Assembly: GCA_009780765.1 (NCBI GenBank)
Contig: WQZK01000001.1
Span: 8,195 to 72,194 of the forward strand
Direction of reading: 5' to 3'
Source: Defluviitaleaceae bacterium
GTDB taxonomy: Bacteria; Bacillota; Clostridia; Lachnospirales; UBA5962
DNA: 64,000 nt
The first letter of the stretch is position 1. Each line of letters opens with the position of its first letter. Below, one piece after another: positions 9,580 to 17,209 of this stretch. A program made the translations under genes and the position numbers. The notes under the pieces are model-generated. The model was not told the origin of the DNA. It did not search any database and saw only the letters and a list, made by a program, of their open reading frames with translations.

Positions 9580-9613
9580 CGGAAAAGACCTACTAAGGAA
9601 CATTGTAATAATG

Positions 9614-9643
9614 AGCCACGGTTTTTCTTGCCGTGGCTTTTTT
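9614..9643 (+). terminator. Rho-independent terminator of the small RNA
   Basis: AGCCACGG (9614-9621) pairs perfectly with CCGTGGCT (9631-9638) over a 9-nt loop and runs into T residues. Confidence 0.9.
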
Positions 9644-9814
9644 AGTTGTGCTGGTATAAAATTATTACCAAAAGTACAGGATTTTTAAACCTCCAAAAAA
9701 GCCATATTTTTAGGCATGGAGGTATTTTTAATATTATTCTTATTTCCTAATCTAAAGTGAATAGGAAGCAGACTTAATAAGGAAAAATAAATAAATTAAA
9801 AACAAAATAAATAT
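9644..9814 (+). promoter_or_regulatory. Leader region before rtcB with a G+C-rich hairpin
   Basis: This 171-nt gap holds a hairpin with ACCTCCA (9689-9695) pairing with TGGAGGT (9717-9723) and an inner GCC/GGC step, followed by ATTTTTAAT. It could be a terminator-like or anti-SD element, because its left arm CCTCC resembles an anti-Shine-Dalgarno. A second small hairpin is TTCCTA...TAGGAA (9745-9766 region). No Shine-Dalgarno lies near the rtcB ATG; the last 35 nt are almost pure A/T and probably unstructured. No confident promoter was found. Confidence 0.4.
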
Positions 9815-10900
9815 ATGAATACAATAAATAAAAATAAATTAACAATAATTACAGATAACAAAAATTGGATGGAGGGTAACGCTATAAATCAAGCTAAAGA
9901 TGTAGCTAAACTAGACGGCGTTGTAGAGGCTTTTGCTATGCCTGACCTTCATGCAGGTAAAACACCCGTAGGAATTACGGTTATAACAGAGGGCATTATT
10001 TATCCTCATTTAATCGGTACAGACATTGGATGCGGTATGAGTACCTATTCTACAGATATAGAAGTATCCAAGCTAAAAACAGATAAGTGGGTTAAAAAAC
10101 TTAATACCATTAAAACTTTGTCTGCCGTACCTAACGAGAACTATTACCCAGATTGCCCTATACCAGACTTTGGAAGTTTGGGTGCCGGTAATCACTTTGC
10201 TGAATTTCAAGTTGTGCATAAAGTGTACGATAAAGACGCTTTAGAAGAGTTGGGAGTTTCAATAAAAGAATTACTAATAACGGCACACAGCGGTAGCAGA
10301 AGTTATGGGGCTAAAATTTTACAAAACTATAATAGTTATAATGGTTATAAGGCAGACCGTGAAGAAGCAAAAGAATATATGGCTGTTCACAACGATGCTT
10401 TAAAGTGGTCATCACTTAATCGTGATGAAGCAGTAGAAAAAATCATTGCTTATTTAGGTTTTCAAAAAAAACCTGTCAAAAGGCTAGAGAGTTTTCATAA
10501 TTACCTAGAGGAGACTGGTGGCAAGTTTTATCATCGTAAGGGAAGTGTGTCATCAAATCATAATGCGGTTTTTATCGCAGGAAGTAGGGGTACGCTTAGT
10601 TATATTGTGCGTCCAACGACAAAGTGTGCCGAATACGGCTATTCGCTAGCGCATGGTTCGGGTCGCAAATGGGCTAGAAGTATGTGCAAAGGCAGAGTTT
10701 GGAACAAATATGATAAGTGCAGTATTGATATAAAATTCAATAAATATCAAGGGCAGTTAGTTTGCCATGATTATGATTTGCTTTTTGAAGAAGCTCCAGA
10801 AGCGTATAAAAATATTGAGAATATCATAGCAATCTTACTTGAATATGAAATGGTAGAGTTAATTGCTAGTGTAAAGCCTGTTTTAACGGTAAAGGCATAG
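9815..10900 (+). CDS. rtcB: RNA-splicing ligase RtcB (short RtcB2-like form)
   Basis: The 361-aa enzyme joins RNA 2',3'-cyclic phosphate or 3'-phosphate ends to 5'-OH ends using GTP and Mn2+. Motifs in order are DLHAGKTPVGIT, GTDIGCGMS with the Mn-binding cysteine, LGAGNHFAEF, TAHSGSRSYG, SSNHNAVFIAGSRGTLSY, and LAHGSGRKWAR, whose histidine is the expected GMP-attachment site. At 361 residues it is shorter than housekeeping RtcB. Together with prfH two genes downstream this matches the RtcB-PrfH pair known to mend ribosomes nicked in the decoding centre. There is no SD at the start. Confidence 0.95.
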   Translation: MNTINKNKLTIITDNKNWMEGNAINQAKDVAKLDGVVEAFAMPDLHAGKTPVGITVITEGIIYPHLIGTDIGCGMSTYSTDIEVSKLKTDKWVKKLNTIKTLSAVPNENYYPDCPIPDFGSLGAGNHFAEFQVVHKVYDKDALEELGVSIKELLITAHSGSRSYGAKILQNYNSYNGYKADREEAKEYMAVHNDALKWSSLNRDEAVEKIIAYLGFQKKPVKRLESFHNYLEETGGKFYHRKGSVSSNHNAVFIAGSRGTLSYIVRPTTKCAEYGYSLAHGSGRKWARSMCKGRVWNKYDKCSIDIKFNKYQGQLVCHDYDLLFEEAPEAYKNIENIIAILLEYEMVELIASVKPVLTVKA

Positions 10901-10911
10901 GAGATGGATTT

Positions 10912-11451
10912 ATGAGTAAAATATGGTCAAAAACAAGAAAGCATTTAAAAAGTATGCTGTGCATTGAGTTAAGAGACAGGTTAGATTATCATTATATAGC
11001 ATATGGGTCAGATAGTCATGAAGGATGTTATAGAGTGGCAGTTTTTTTAGATGGAAAAGAATTGCATAATAAAATCAGCATAACTTGCTGTCATTTTTAT
11101 CGTACTGTTTCTAGCATAGCAGAAAATATAGATGAAAAAGATGTGAAAGAAAAATCTCAAGTTTCATATTGGAGGTTGAAGGATGAAATTAAAGAAAAAG
11201 CCGAAAAAAAGGCAAATGAAAGAGGAAGGTTTGGGTTGCTAGATTTTAGAGTGGCTTATGAACTTTTTTCAACATTAAAAATTGAAGAATGTATAAAGCA
11301 TGAAAGCTTACTATTAAGGTTTTTAGCTATCGTTGATAGAAGGGTAGGCAAAAGAACTCTTAATAGGCTTAACGAGAGCGTTAAGAGTTGGCCTAAATGG
11401 CTACAATATTTTTATTCCCTTAGAGTTGGAGTAAAGGAGGAAAAAACATAA
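10912..11451 (+). CDS. Uncharacterised 179-aa protein between rtcB and prfH (possibly SF0329-like)
   Basis: The protein starts MSKIWSKTRKHLKSMLC, followed by RLDYHYIAYG and GRVAVFLDGKEL-like beta segments, then a charged helical C-terminal half rich in K/E. The W-S-K-T-(R/K) start and overall length recall an uncharacterised family labelled SF0329 in databases; I hold this only moderately. A good SD (GGAG, 10902 region) precedes the ATG. Its stop overlaps the prfH start (TAATG), so the three genes form one operon, and a role linked to RNA or ribosome repair is inferred from position. No catalytic motif is recognised. Confidence 0.6.
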   Translation: MSKIWSKTRKHLKSMLCIELRDRLDYHYIAYGSDSHEGCYRVAVFLDGKELHNKISITCCHFYRTVSSIAENIDEKDVKEKSQVSYWRLKDEIKEKAEKKANERGRFGLLDFRVAYELFSTLKIEECIKHESLLLRFLAIVDRRVGKRTLNRLNESVKSWPKWLQYFYSLRVGVKEEKT

Positions 11452-12047
11452 TGTTAATACAAATTACTTCGGGTAGAGGTCCAAATGAGTGCGAACTTGC
11501 GGTGGGATTGTTTTTATCAAGCCTAAAAAGTGAACTTGGCGAATTAGAAATTTTAGCGGAAGAAAAAGGGCGATACAATGGCACCTTTAAGTCTATTTTA
11601 GTCAAAATTAGCGAAAATACAAGCCTTTGTGGCACAATTCAGTGTGTTTTTAAAAGTCCGTATCGCCCTAACCATAAACGCAAAAATTGGTTTATCGGGA
11701 TTAAGCAAATTGACGAACCTAACGGTAGTATATATGAAACTGCCGTTGGCGGTATTGTTTATCAAACCTACCGTAGCGGTGGCAAAGGTGGTCAGCATAT
11801 AAATAAAACAGAATCTGCTGTTAGAGCAATTCATACTGCTACTGGGCTATCGGCTATATCACAAGACGAGCGCTCGCAACATCTTAATAAAAAAATCGCA
11901 TTAGAGCGGTTGCAAAAAATGCTTACTGGAATAAAAGATGAAATAGATTTATTTTCTCAGCACGAACTTAATCATAACCATAATTTGTTGGCGCGTGGAA
12001 ATCCTATCAGGATTTACGAAGGCACAGCATTTAAGAGAACTTTTTAA
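11451..12047 (+). CDS. prfH: Peptide chain release factor-like protein PrfH
   Basis: The 198-aa protein carries the GGQ loop in YRSGGKGGQHINKTESAVR near residues 104-122, followed by the usual release-factor helix (DERSQHLNKKIALERL). It lacks the stop-codon-recognition domain of RF1/RF2, which fits PrfH. PrfH is reported to release nascent peptides from ribosomes with a truncated 16S 3' end so that RtcB can religate the rRNA. It is translationally coupled to the upstream gene by TAATG overlap and followed by an intrinsic terminator. Confidence 0.93.
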   Translation: MLIQITSGRGPNECELAVGLFLSSLKSELGELEILAEEKGRYNGTFKSILVKISENTSLCGTIQCVFKSPYRPNHKRKNWFIGIKQIDEPNGSIYETAVGGIVYQTYRSGGKGGQHINKTESAVRAIHTATGLSAISQDERSQHLNKKIALERLQKMLTGIKDEIDLFSQHELNHNHNLLARGNPIRIYEGTAFKRTF

Positions 12048-12074
12048 GATTGTTAAATATGCGTGTATCAAAAT

Positions 12075-12116
12075 AAAAACACTGTCGTGAGTTTGTGATG
12101 TGGCAGTGTTTTTTTT
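12075..12116 (+). terminator. Rho-independent terminator after prfH
   Basis: AAAAACACTG (12075-12084) pairs with CAGTGTTTTT (12104-12113) and is followed by more T residues. It closes the rtcB-prfH operon. Confidence 0.85.
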
Positions 12117-12130
12117 ATATAAATAGTGCT

Positions 12131-12158
12131 TTGAGAAATTCACTTTTATTAGTATACT
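12131..12158 (+). promoter_or_regulatory. Promoter giving a probably leaderless manA mRNA
   Basis: TTGAGA (12131-12136), 16-nt spacer, TATACT (12153-12158). The manA ATG begins at the seventh base after the -10 box, where transcription is expected to start, and there is no Shine-Dalgarno. Confidence 0.65.
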
Positions 12159-12164
12159 GTAACT

Positions 12165-12980
12165 ATGTTCGCTAGCGAAAAAATAAGGCCGAGTGTTAAG
12201 AGTTACATTTGGGGAAAAGAAATTTGGTATGAGGTTGAGGGAGCATTGCCGATTTTGATTAAAAAAATTGAAGCGAAAGAAAAGACTAGTGTTCAAGTGC
12301 ACCCGAATGACAGATATGCTTTTAAGTATGAAAACGGAGCATTAGGTAAAAGTGAGGTTTGGATAATTACAAAGGCGGACGAGAATGCAGGTGTTTATTA
12401 TGGACTTAAGCAAAGTTACGAAAAGGAAGAGATTTTAGAGCATATTGAGAACGGCACTTTAGAAAATATATTAAAATTTTATACGGTTAAAGCTGGTGAT
12501 GTTTTTTACATAAAAGCGGGAGTTATACACGCAATGGGGGCTGGAATTGAGTTTTTAGAGGTGCAACAAAATTCAAACATTACATATAGGATGTATGACT
12601 ATAATAGAGTAGAAGCAGATGGTAAAGGTAGAGAACTGCATACAAAAAAAGCGTTAGATGTTTTGTTTTGTCATTATGTAGATGAGCCTACAAAGCAAAA
12701 TTTAGTTGATATTTCGGATAAAACAAAGTCAAGAATCGTTTGTTTAGAAGAAGAGTTTATAGTTAAAGAATATGTAACAGAAGAAGAGTTAGAAATGTAT
12801 TTAGACGATGCTCCGTTTGTAATAGTTAATTTTTTGTTAGGCAGTGGTGAGATTTTTTTTGGAGGGGAATGGCAAAAATTTAATGAGGGTGATGCGTTTT
12901 GTGTTTCAAGCAAAGAAATCAGCTACAAAATTAATCCCAAAGAGAAATCCCATATTGTTGTTAGTAAACAAAATAATTAA
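12165..12980 (+). CDS. manA: Mannose-6-phosphate isomerase, class I
   Basis: This 271-aa cupin enzyme converts fructose-6-P to mannose-6-P, feeding GDP-mannose synthesis. Zinc ligands are visible in TSVQVHPND (Q-x-H) and KSEVW (E), with a further histidine in IKAGVIHAMGAGIEFLEVQQNSNITYRMYDY. The N-terminal SYIWGKEIW matches the family start, which supports the ATG at 12165 although it lacks an SD. It is the first gene of the GDP-fucose set and is followed after 2 nt by a copy of the recurring 68-nt TTG-leader element. Confidence 0.95.
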   Translation: MFASEKIRPSVKSYIWGKEIWYEVEGALPILIKKIEAKEKTSVQVHPNDRYAFKYENGALGKSEVWIITKADENAGVYYGLKQSYEKEEILEHIENGTLENILKFYTVKAGDVFYIKAGVIHAMGAGIEFLEVQQNSNITYRMYDYNRVEADGKGRELHTKKALDVLFCHYVDEPTKQNLVDISDKTKSRIVCLEEEFIVKEYVTEEELEMYLDDAPFVIVNFLLGSGEIFFGGEWQKFNEGDAFCVSSKEISYKINPKEKSHIVVSKQNN

Positions 12981-12982
12981 CC

Positions 12983-13050
12983 TTGAAAAAACTTTGATAA
13001 AGATTGTCTAGGTTGATTTTTTCAGTAGTTTTTTAGCGAAGTAATTTCAG
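12983..13050 (+). repeat. 68-nt TTG-leader hairpin element, copy 1 (before manC)
   Basis: This is the most diverged of four copies. It starts 2 nt after the manA stop with the mini-ORF TTG AAA AAA CTT TGA (MKKL) and ends in AATTTCAG, 11 nt before the manC ATG. Left arm GAAA..CTTTGATAAA can pair with right arm TTTAGCGAAG..TTTC using one G-U pair. No SD precedes the manC ATG. The position right after a stop codon suits termination-reinitiation at the TTG. Confidence 0.55.
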
Positions 13051-13061
13051 ATAGTAAAAAA

Positions 13062-14045
13062 ATGAAAATTCTTATTTTAGCAGGCGGTGGCGGAACTAGA
13101 TTGTTTCCGTTATCAACGCCAAATCGTCCAAAACAGTTTCTGCCACTAGCAGACAGCGAACCGCTTATTATAAACACGATAAAGCGTTTTTTGGGCATAT
13201 GCAAACCAAGCGATATTGTTATCTTAACAGGCGAAAAATTCAAAGAGCAAACACTCAATATATTGAGCGAATACGGATTGGATGAGGTTAATACGGTTTT
13301 TGAACCGTGTGCTAAAAATACCGCTCCTGCCATTATATTAGGAGTTAGTTTTTGTCGAGATGAATTAAAAATTGATAAAAGCGAGCCAATGTTTGTAGTG
13401 CCTAGCGACCAAGTTATTCGCCCGCTAGAAACTTATCTAAAAAGTGTTTCTGTAGCTCAAAACGCTTCTAAAGAGGGTAAAATTTCAGTTTTAGGCATAA
13501 AACCAACAAGACCCGATACAGGCTACGGTTATATTGAGATAGATGGCGAGGACAATAACGAACTTAAAAAAGTTGTAGCCTTTAAGGAAAAACCAAATTT
13601 AGAAACTGCTAAAAAATTTGTAAAATCAGGCGACTATCTTTGGAATGCGGGCATGTTTGCGTTTAGTTTATTGGGATTAAAAGCCGAGCTAGCAAAACAT
13701 GCTCCCGAGCTGCTTAATTTCTTAAATTATCCATACAAAACCGCTTTAACCGAATTTTCTAATCAAATTGCAATAAGTATCGACTATGCACTCGCCGAAA
13801 AATCCAACAATATGTTTGTAGTGCCTTGCGGAGTAGATTGGAGCGATATAGGTAGTTTTGATGCCTATTATGATTTTTGCAAAAAAGATGAAAACGGCAA
13901 TGTAATAATAGGCAAAGTAGAAGCAAGCGATTGCAAAAACTGTCTAATTTATTCCGATGACAGCCTCTTAAAAATAACTTCCCAACAAAACAAAATAGTA
14001 GTTAGTAGCAACAGTAATACTATTATGTTAAATCGCTTGCTCTAA
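13062..14045 (+). CDS. manC: Mannose-1-phosphate guanylyltransferase
   Basis: The 327-aa nucleotidyltransferase makes GDP-mannose from GTP and mannose-1-P. The N-terminal loop is LILAGGGGTRLFPLSTPNRPKQF (GGxGTRL...PKxF), followed by EPCAKNTAPAI, VPSDQVI, FKEKP, LWNAGMFAF and VDWSDIGSF, all in the usual order. It lacks the C-terminal isomerase domain, consistent with a separate manA upstream. The start codon has no SD and lies 11 nt behind the 68-nt leader element. Confidence 0.95.
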   Translation: MKILILAGGGGTRLFPLSTPNRPKQFLPLADSEPLIINTIKRFLGICKPSDIVILTGEKFKEQTLNILSEYGLDEVNTVFEPCAKNTAPAIILGVSFCRDELKIDKSEPMFVVPSDQVIRPLETYLKSVSVAQNASKEGKISVLGIKPTRPDTGYGYIEIDGEDNNELKKVVAFKEKPNLETAKKFVKSGDYLWNAGMFAFSLLGLKAELAKHAPELLNFLNYPYKTALTEFSNQIAISIDYALAEKSNNMFVVPCGVDWSDIGSFDAYYDFCKKDENGNVIIGKVEASDCKNCLIYSDDSLLKITSQQNKIVVSSNSNTIMLNRLL

Positions 14046-14092
14046 AGTTATATTTTCATTATACTGAATTTCGGGGGTAAGAAAGGATAGGT

Positions 14093-15136
14093 ATGGCAAA
14101 AAAGGCTTTAATTACAGGCATAACGGGGCAAGATGGAAGTTATCTAACGGAACTACTTTTATCTAAAGGGTATGAAGTTCACGGCACGATTAGACGAGCT
14201 AGTACTTTTAATACGAAACGAATAGACCATCTTTTTGAAGATAAAAATATAGGTAATAAGTCGCTGTTTTTACATCATAGTGATTTAACAGATTCTAGTA
14301 ATCTTAATAGGCTTGTAGAAAAAATTTCACCCGACGAGATTTATAACTTGGGTGCTCAAAGTCATGTTCAGGTGTCTTTTGAAGTGCCGGAATATACTGC
14401 GGAAGTTGATGCTATCGGCACTTTGCGGATTTTAGACGCCATAAAAGACACTAAAATAAAAACTAAATTTTATCAAGCAAGCACTAGTGAGTTGTTTGGT
14501 GGTATGCCTGGAACTAGTCCACAAAGCGAAAAAACACCTTTTTATCCTAGAAGTCCGTACGGAGTGGCTAAGCTATATGCGTATTGGATTACTGTAAACT
14601 ATCGTGAAGCATTTGGATTATTTGCATGTAATGGTATTTTATTTAATCATGAAAGCGAGAGAAGAGGAGAAACCTTTGTTACTCGCAAAATTACCCGTGC
14701 GGTCGCAAATATATTAGCCGGCAAGCAAAATAAGCTAGTGCTAGGTAATATCGACAGTATTAGAGATTGGGGTCATGCTGAGGATTTTGTTTATGCTCAA
14801 TGGCTTATGCTTCAACAAAAAGAAGCTAAAGATTATGTAATTGCCACAGGCGAAACTCATACAGTGCGAGAGTTTGTTGAGAGAAGTTTTGCTATTGCAG
14901 GTGTGGATATTATTTGGAAAGATAAGGGAGTAGACGAAAAAGGATTGTGTAAAAAAACAGGCAATGTGCTAGTTGAAGTTAGTCCAAAATATTTTAGACC
15001 CACCGAAGTAGATTTATTGCATGGCGACCCGACTAAAGCCGAAAAAGAGTTGGGCTGGAAACGCAAAATTAGTTTTGATGAGTTGGTTAAAAGAATGGTT
15101 GTTAGTGATTGTAGAGAATTGGGAATAAAATTATAA
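14093..15136 (+). CDS. gmd: GDP-mannose 4,6-dehydratase
   Basis: This 347-aa short-chain dehydrogenase converts GDP-mannose to GDP-4-keto-6-deoxymannose. The NADP-binding loop is TGITGQDGSYL near residues 8-18, the catalytic Y-x3-K is YGVAK within PRSPYGVAKLYAYW, and the family motifs NLGAQSHVQVSF and HESERRGETFVTRKI are present. A GGATAGG-like SD precedes the ATG. It works directly upstream of Fcl in GDP-fucose synthesis. Confidence 0.97.
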   Translation: MAKKALITGITGQDGSYLTELLLSKGYEVHGTIRRASTFNTKRIDHLFEDKNIGNKSLFLHHSDLTDSSNLNRLVEKISPDEIYNLGAQSHVQVSFEVPEYTAEVDAIGTLRILDAIKDTKIKTKFYQASTSELFGGMPGTSPQSEKTPFYPRSPYGVAKLYAYWITVNYREAFGLFACNGILFNHESERRGETFVTRKITRAVANILAGKQNKLVLGNIDSIRDWGHAEDFVYAQWLMLQQKEAKDYVIATGETHTVREFVERSFAIAGVDIIWKDKGVDEKGLCKKTGNVLVEVSPKYFRPTEVDLLHGDPTKAEKELGWKRKISFDELVKRMVVSDCRELGIKL

Positions 15137-15215
15137 AATGATTATAGGATAATTTAGTTTAAACTGAAGCTAAAATACTTTAGCTAACTTAACAACATAA
15201 AAGTAACTGGTTACA
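15137..15215. other. Short gmd-fcl intergenic region with small hairpins
   Basis: The 79-nt gap contains AGTTTAAACT (palindrome, 15155-15164) and AGCTAAA...TTTAGCT (15168-15185). There is no T run long enough to call a terminator and no clear promoter. Confidence 0.35.
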
Positions 15216-16148
15216 ATGAAAAAGAATTCTAAAATTTTAATATGCGGTTATCGTGGTATGGTTGGTGGGGCGATTGTTCGCCATTTGCAAGCAAATGGCT
15301 ATATAAACCTATTGCTTGCCGATATTGCCGAACTTGATATGACTAATCAGTTGGCAGTCGAACAATATTTTGTTATTCATAAACCCGAATATGTTTTTTT
15401 GGCATCTGCTAAGGTTGGCGGAATTGTAGCAAATAGTACATATCCTGCTGATTTTATCCGTATAAATCTACAAATCCAAACTAATATAATAGATGCCAGC
15501 TATAAAAACAATATTAAAAAACTTCTTTTTTTAGGTTCATCCTGCATATATCCCCGTGATTGTCCTCAACCCATTAAAGAAGAATATCTTTTAACAGGCA
15601 GCTTAGAAAAAACTAACGAGGCATATGCTCTTGCCAAAATCGCAGGACTTAAAATGTGCGAATATTACAATATACAATACGACACTGACTATATTAGCTG
15701 TATGCCTACTAATCTTTACGGTGTAGGCGATAACTACGATTTAAATAATTCTCATGTATTACCGGCTCTCATTGCCAAGATACATAAAGCAAAAGAAAAC
15801 AACGATAAAGAATATGTTGTATGGGGTACAGGCAGAGTGCGTCGGGAGTTTTTATTTGTAGATGATTTAGCAACCGCTTGTGTGTTTTTAATGAATAACT
15901 ATAGAGGAAATCAAACAACAAACATCGGCACAGGTGAAGATATTACAATAGCAGAGTTAGCCGAAACTGTGGCTGAGGTGCTAGAATATAAGGGTAATAT
16001 TGTGTATGACACTACAAAACCAGACGGCACACCAAGAAAATTACTAGATATATCAAAAATCCATAGCTTAGGTTGGAGTGCAAAAACATCATTAAAAGAG
16101 GGGATTACTTTAGCATATAAGGATTTTTTAGCGAGGTATATTAAGTGA
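15216..16148 (+). CDS. fcl: GDP-L-fucose synthase
   Basis: The 310-aa epimerase/reductase makes GDP-L-fucose from the Gmd product. Motifs are CGYRGMVGGAIVRHL (Rossmann GxxGMVG), ASAKVGGIVANS, FLGSSCIYPRDCPQPIKEEYLLTG, the catalytic Y-x3-K in YALAKIAGLKMCEYYN, and REFLFVDDLA. With manA, manC and gmd this completes GDP-fucose supply, so fucose is probably part of the surface polysaccharide built by the following genes. Its stop overlaps the next gene by GTGA. Confidence 0.97.
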   Translation: MKKNSKILICGYRGMVGGAIVRHLQANGYINLLLADIAELDMTNQLAVEQYFVIHKPEYVFLASAKVGGIVANSTYPADFIRINLQIQTNIIDASYKNNIKKLLFLGSSCIYPRDCPQPIKEEYLLTGSLEKTNEAYALAKIAGLKMCEYYNIQYDTDYISCMPTNLYGVGDNYDLNNSHVLPALIAKIHKAKENNDKEYVVWGTGRVRREFLFVDDLATACVFLMNNYRGNQTTNIGTGEDITIAELAETVAEVLEYKGNIVYDTTKPDGTPRKLLDISKIHSLGWSAKTSLKEGITLAYKDFLARYIK

Positions 16149-17209
16149 AAAAAAAAGTTTATATAGACACTATAATATTTGATTTGCAAAAAGCCGGCGG
16201 TATTTCTCTCTATTTTTACGAGGTAATTTCTAGATTTCTTATAGATAACAATATTGATTTAACACTTATAGATAGTGGTGATTGTAAAAACAACATATTT
16301 TGGTCTAAATTAGATTTGTCGAATATAAAAATTATCACATATAAAAAAAAGTTTAATCGTTATCGAGTTGTTAATTATATTGAAAACGAAGAGCATATAT
16401 TTATTTCATCTTATTATCGTTATTCAATAAATAAAAACGCTACAAATATCACAATTGTTCACGATTTTACTTATGAGCATTTTTCTAAAGGGTTAAAACT
16501 TTTTGTGCATCATAAACAAAAGGCAATCGCTATAAAAAATTCACAAAAAATCATTTGTATCTCAGAAAACACAAAAAAAGACTTGCTAAAATTTTGTCCT
16601 AAAGAGAGTGAAGAAAAAGAAATAGTAGTTATTTATAACGGTGCTAGCGATAAATTTAGAGTTTTAGAAAGTGAAGAATTTAATGAGATTGAAAATAAAA
16701 ATCAATATTTATTAGAGATAAAAGAACCTTTTGTGTTGTTTGTAGGTGCTAGAAGTGGATATAAAAACTGGATTGAGGCGATAGAGATTTTTAAGCAATT
16801 TCCGCAAAGCTACAACTTTGTAAGTGTTGGTGGCCCTAGCTTATTGGACGAAGAAAAGATATTATTATCGGGCATAAAGAATAGCCACATATACATTCCT
16901 CCTGTAGATGAAGAAGTGCTAGTTTATTTATATAATAAAGCGGTATGCCTTATGTATCTATCTAATTATGAAGGATTTGGAATACCGGTAGTAGAAGCAC
17001 AAAAATGTGGTTGTCATGTTATAGCAAAACCTGTATCATCTATTCCTGAGGTAGCAGGCGAGGGAACATTGTTATTAGAGGATGATATAAGCATAGAAAA
17101 AACATTAACTTTTTTATCTAAAGAATTTAATTATACCCCCATTTTTTCGTGGGATAAATGCTATAAAGAATTAATCAATGTTTTTGGAGGATATATTTGT
17201 ACCCGATAG
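16145..17209 (+). CDS. Glycosyltransferase family 4 (GT-B)
   Basis: A 354-aa GT-B enzyme starting with a GTG that overlaps the fcl stop. The C-terminal donor-binding half shows FVLFVGARSGYKNW and YEGFGIPVVEAQKCGCHVIAKPVSSIPEVAGEG, the usual E-x7-E type GT4 signature. The N-terminal acceptor half has IVHDFTYE and KIICISENTKKDL, common in GT4 enzymes. Sugar and linkage cannot be told. It is the first transferase of the polysaccharide cluster and overlaps the polymerase gene by 13 nt. Confidence 0.88.
   Translation: MKKKVYIDTIIFDLQKAGGISLYFYEVISRFLIDNNIDLTLIDSGDCKNNIFWSKLDLSNIKIITYKKKFNRYRVVNYIENEEHIFISSYYRYSINKNATNITIVHDFTYEHFSKGLKLFVHHKQKAIAIKNSQKIICISENTKKDLLKFCPKESEEKEIVVIYNGASDKFRVLESEEFNEIENKNQYLLEIKEPFVLFVGARSGYKNWIEAIEIFKQFPQSYNFVSVGGPSLLDEEKILLSGIKNSHIYIPPVDEEVLVYLYNKAVCLMYLSNYEGFGIPVVEAQKCGCHVIAKPVSSIPEVAGEGTLLLEDDISIEKTLTFLSKEFNYTPIFSWDKCYKELINVFGGYICTR

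Larger units (their letters stand above)
9514..9643 (+). ncRNA. Putative ~130-nt structured RNA with an internal 12-codon ORF
   Basis: A discrete transcription unit: consensus promoter immediately upstream and an intrinsic terminator at its end. A stem pairs CCTTAG (9522-9527) with CTAAGG (9593-9598) and, after one mismatch, AGG (9529-9531) with CCT (9589-9591). This stem buries the perfect Shine-Dalgarno AGGAGGG of a 12-codon ORF that lies in the loop. A competing pairing of CTTT-CGC (9516-9522) with GCG-G-AAAAG (9579-9587) would free the SD. It does not look like tmRNA, 6S, SRP or RNase P RNA. No known family was recognised. It sits 170 nt upstream of the rtcB-prfH operon. Confidence 0.6.

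Noticed and set aside
9514..9643. tmRNA or SRP RNA
   Set aside because: No tRNA-like acceptor, CCA end or ANDN-type tag, and none of the conserved SRP GGAAG core sequence.
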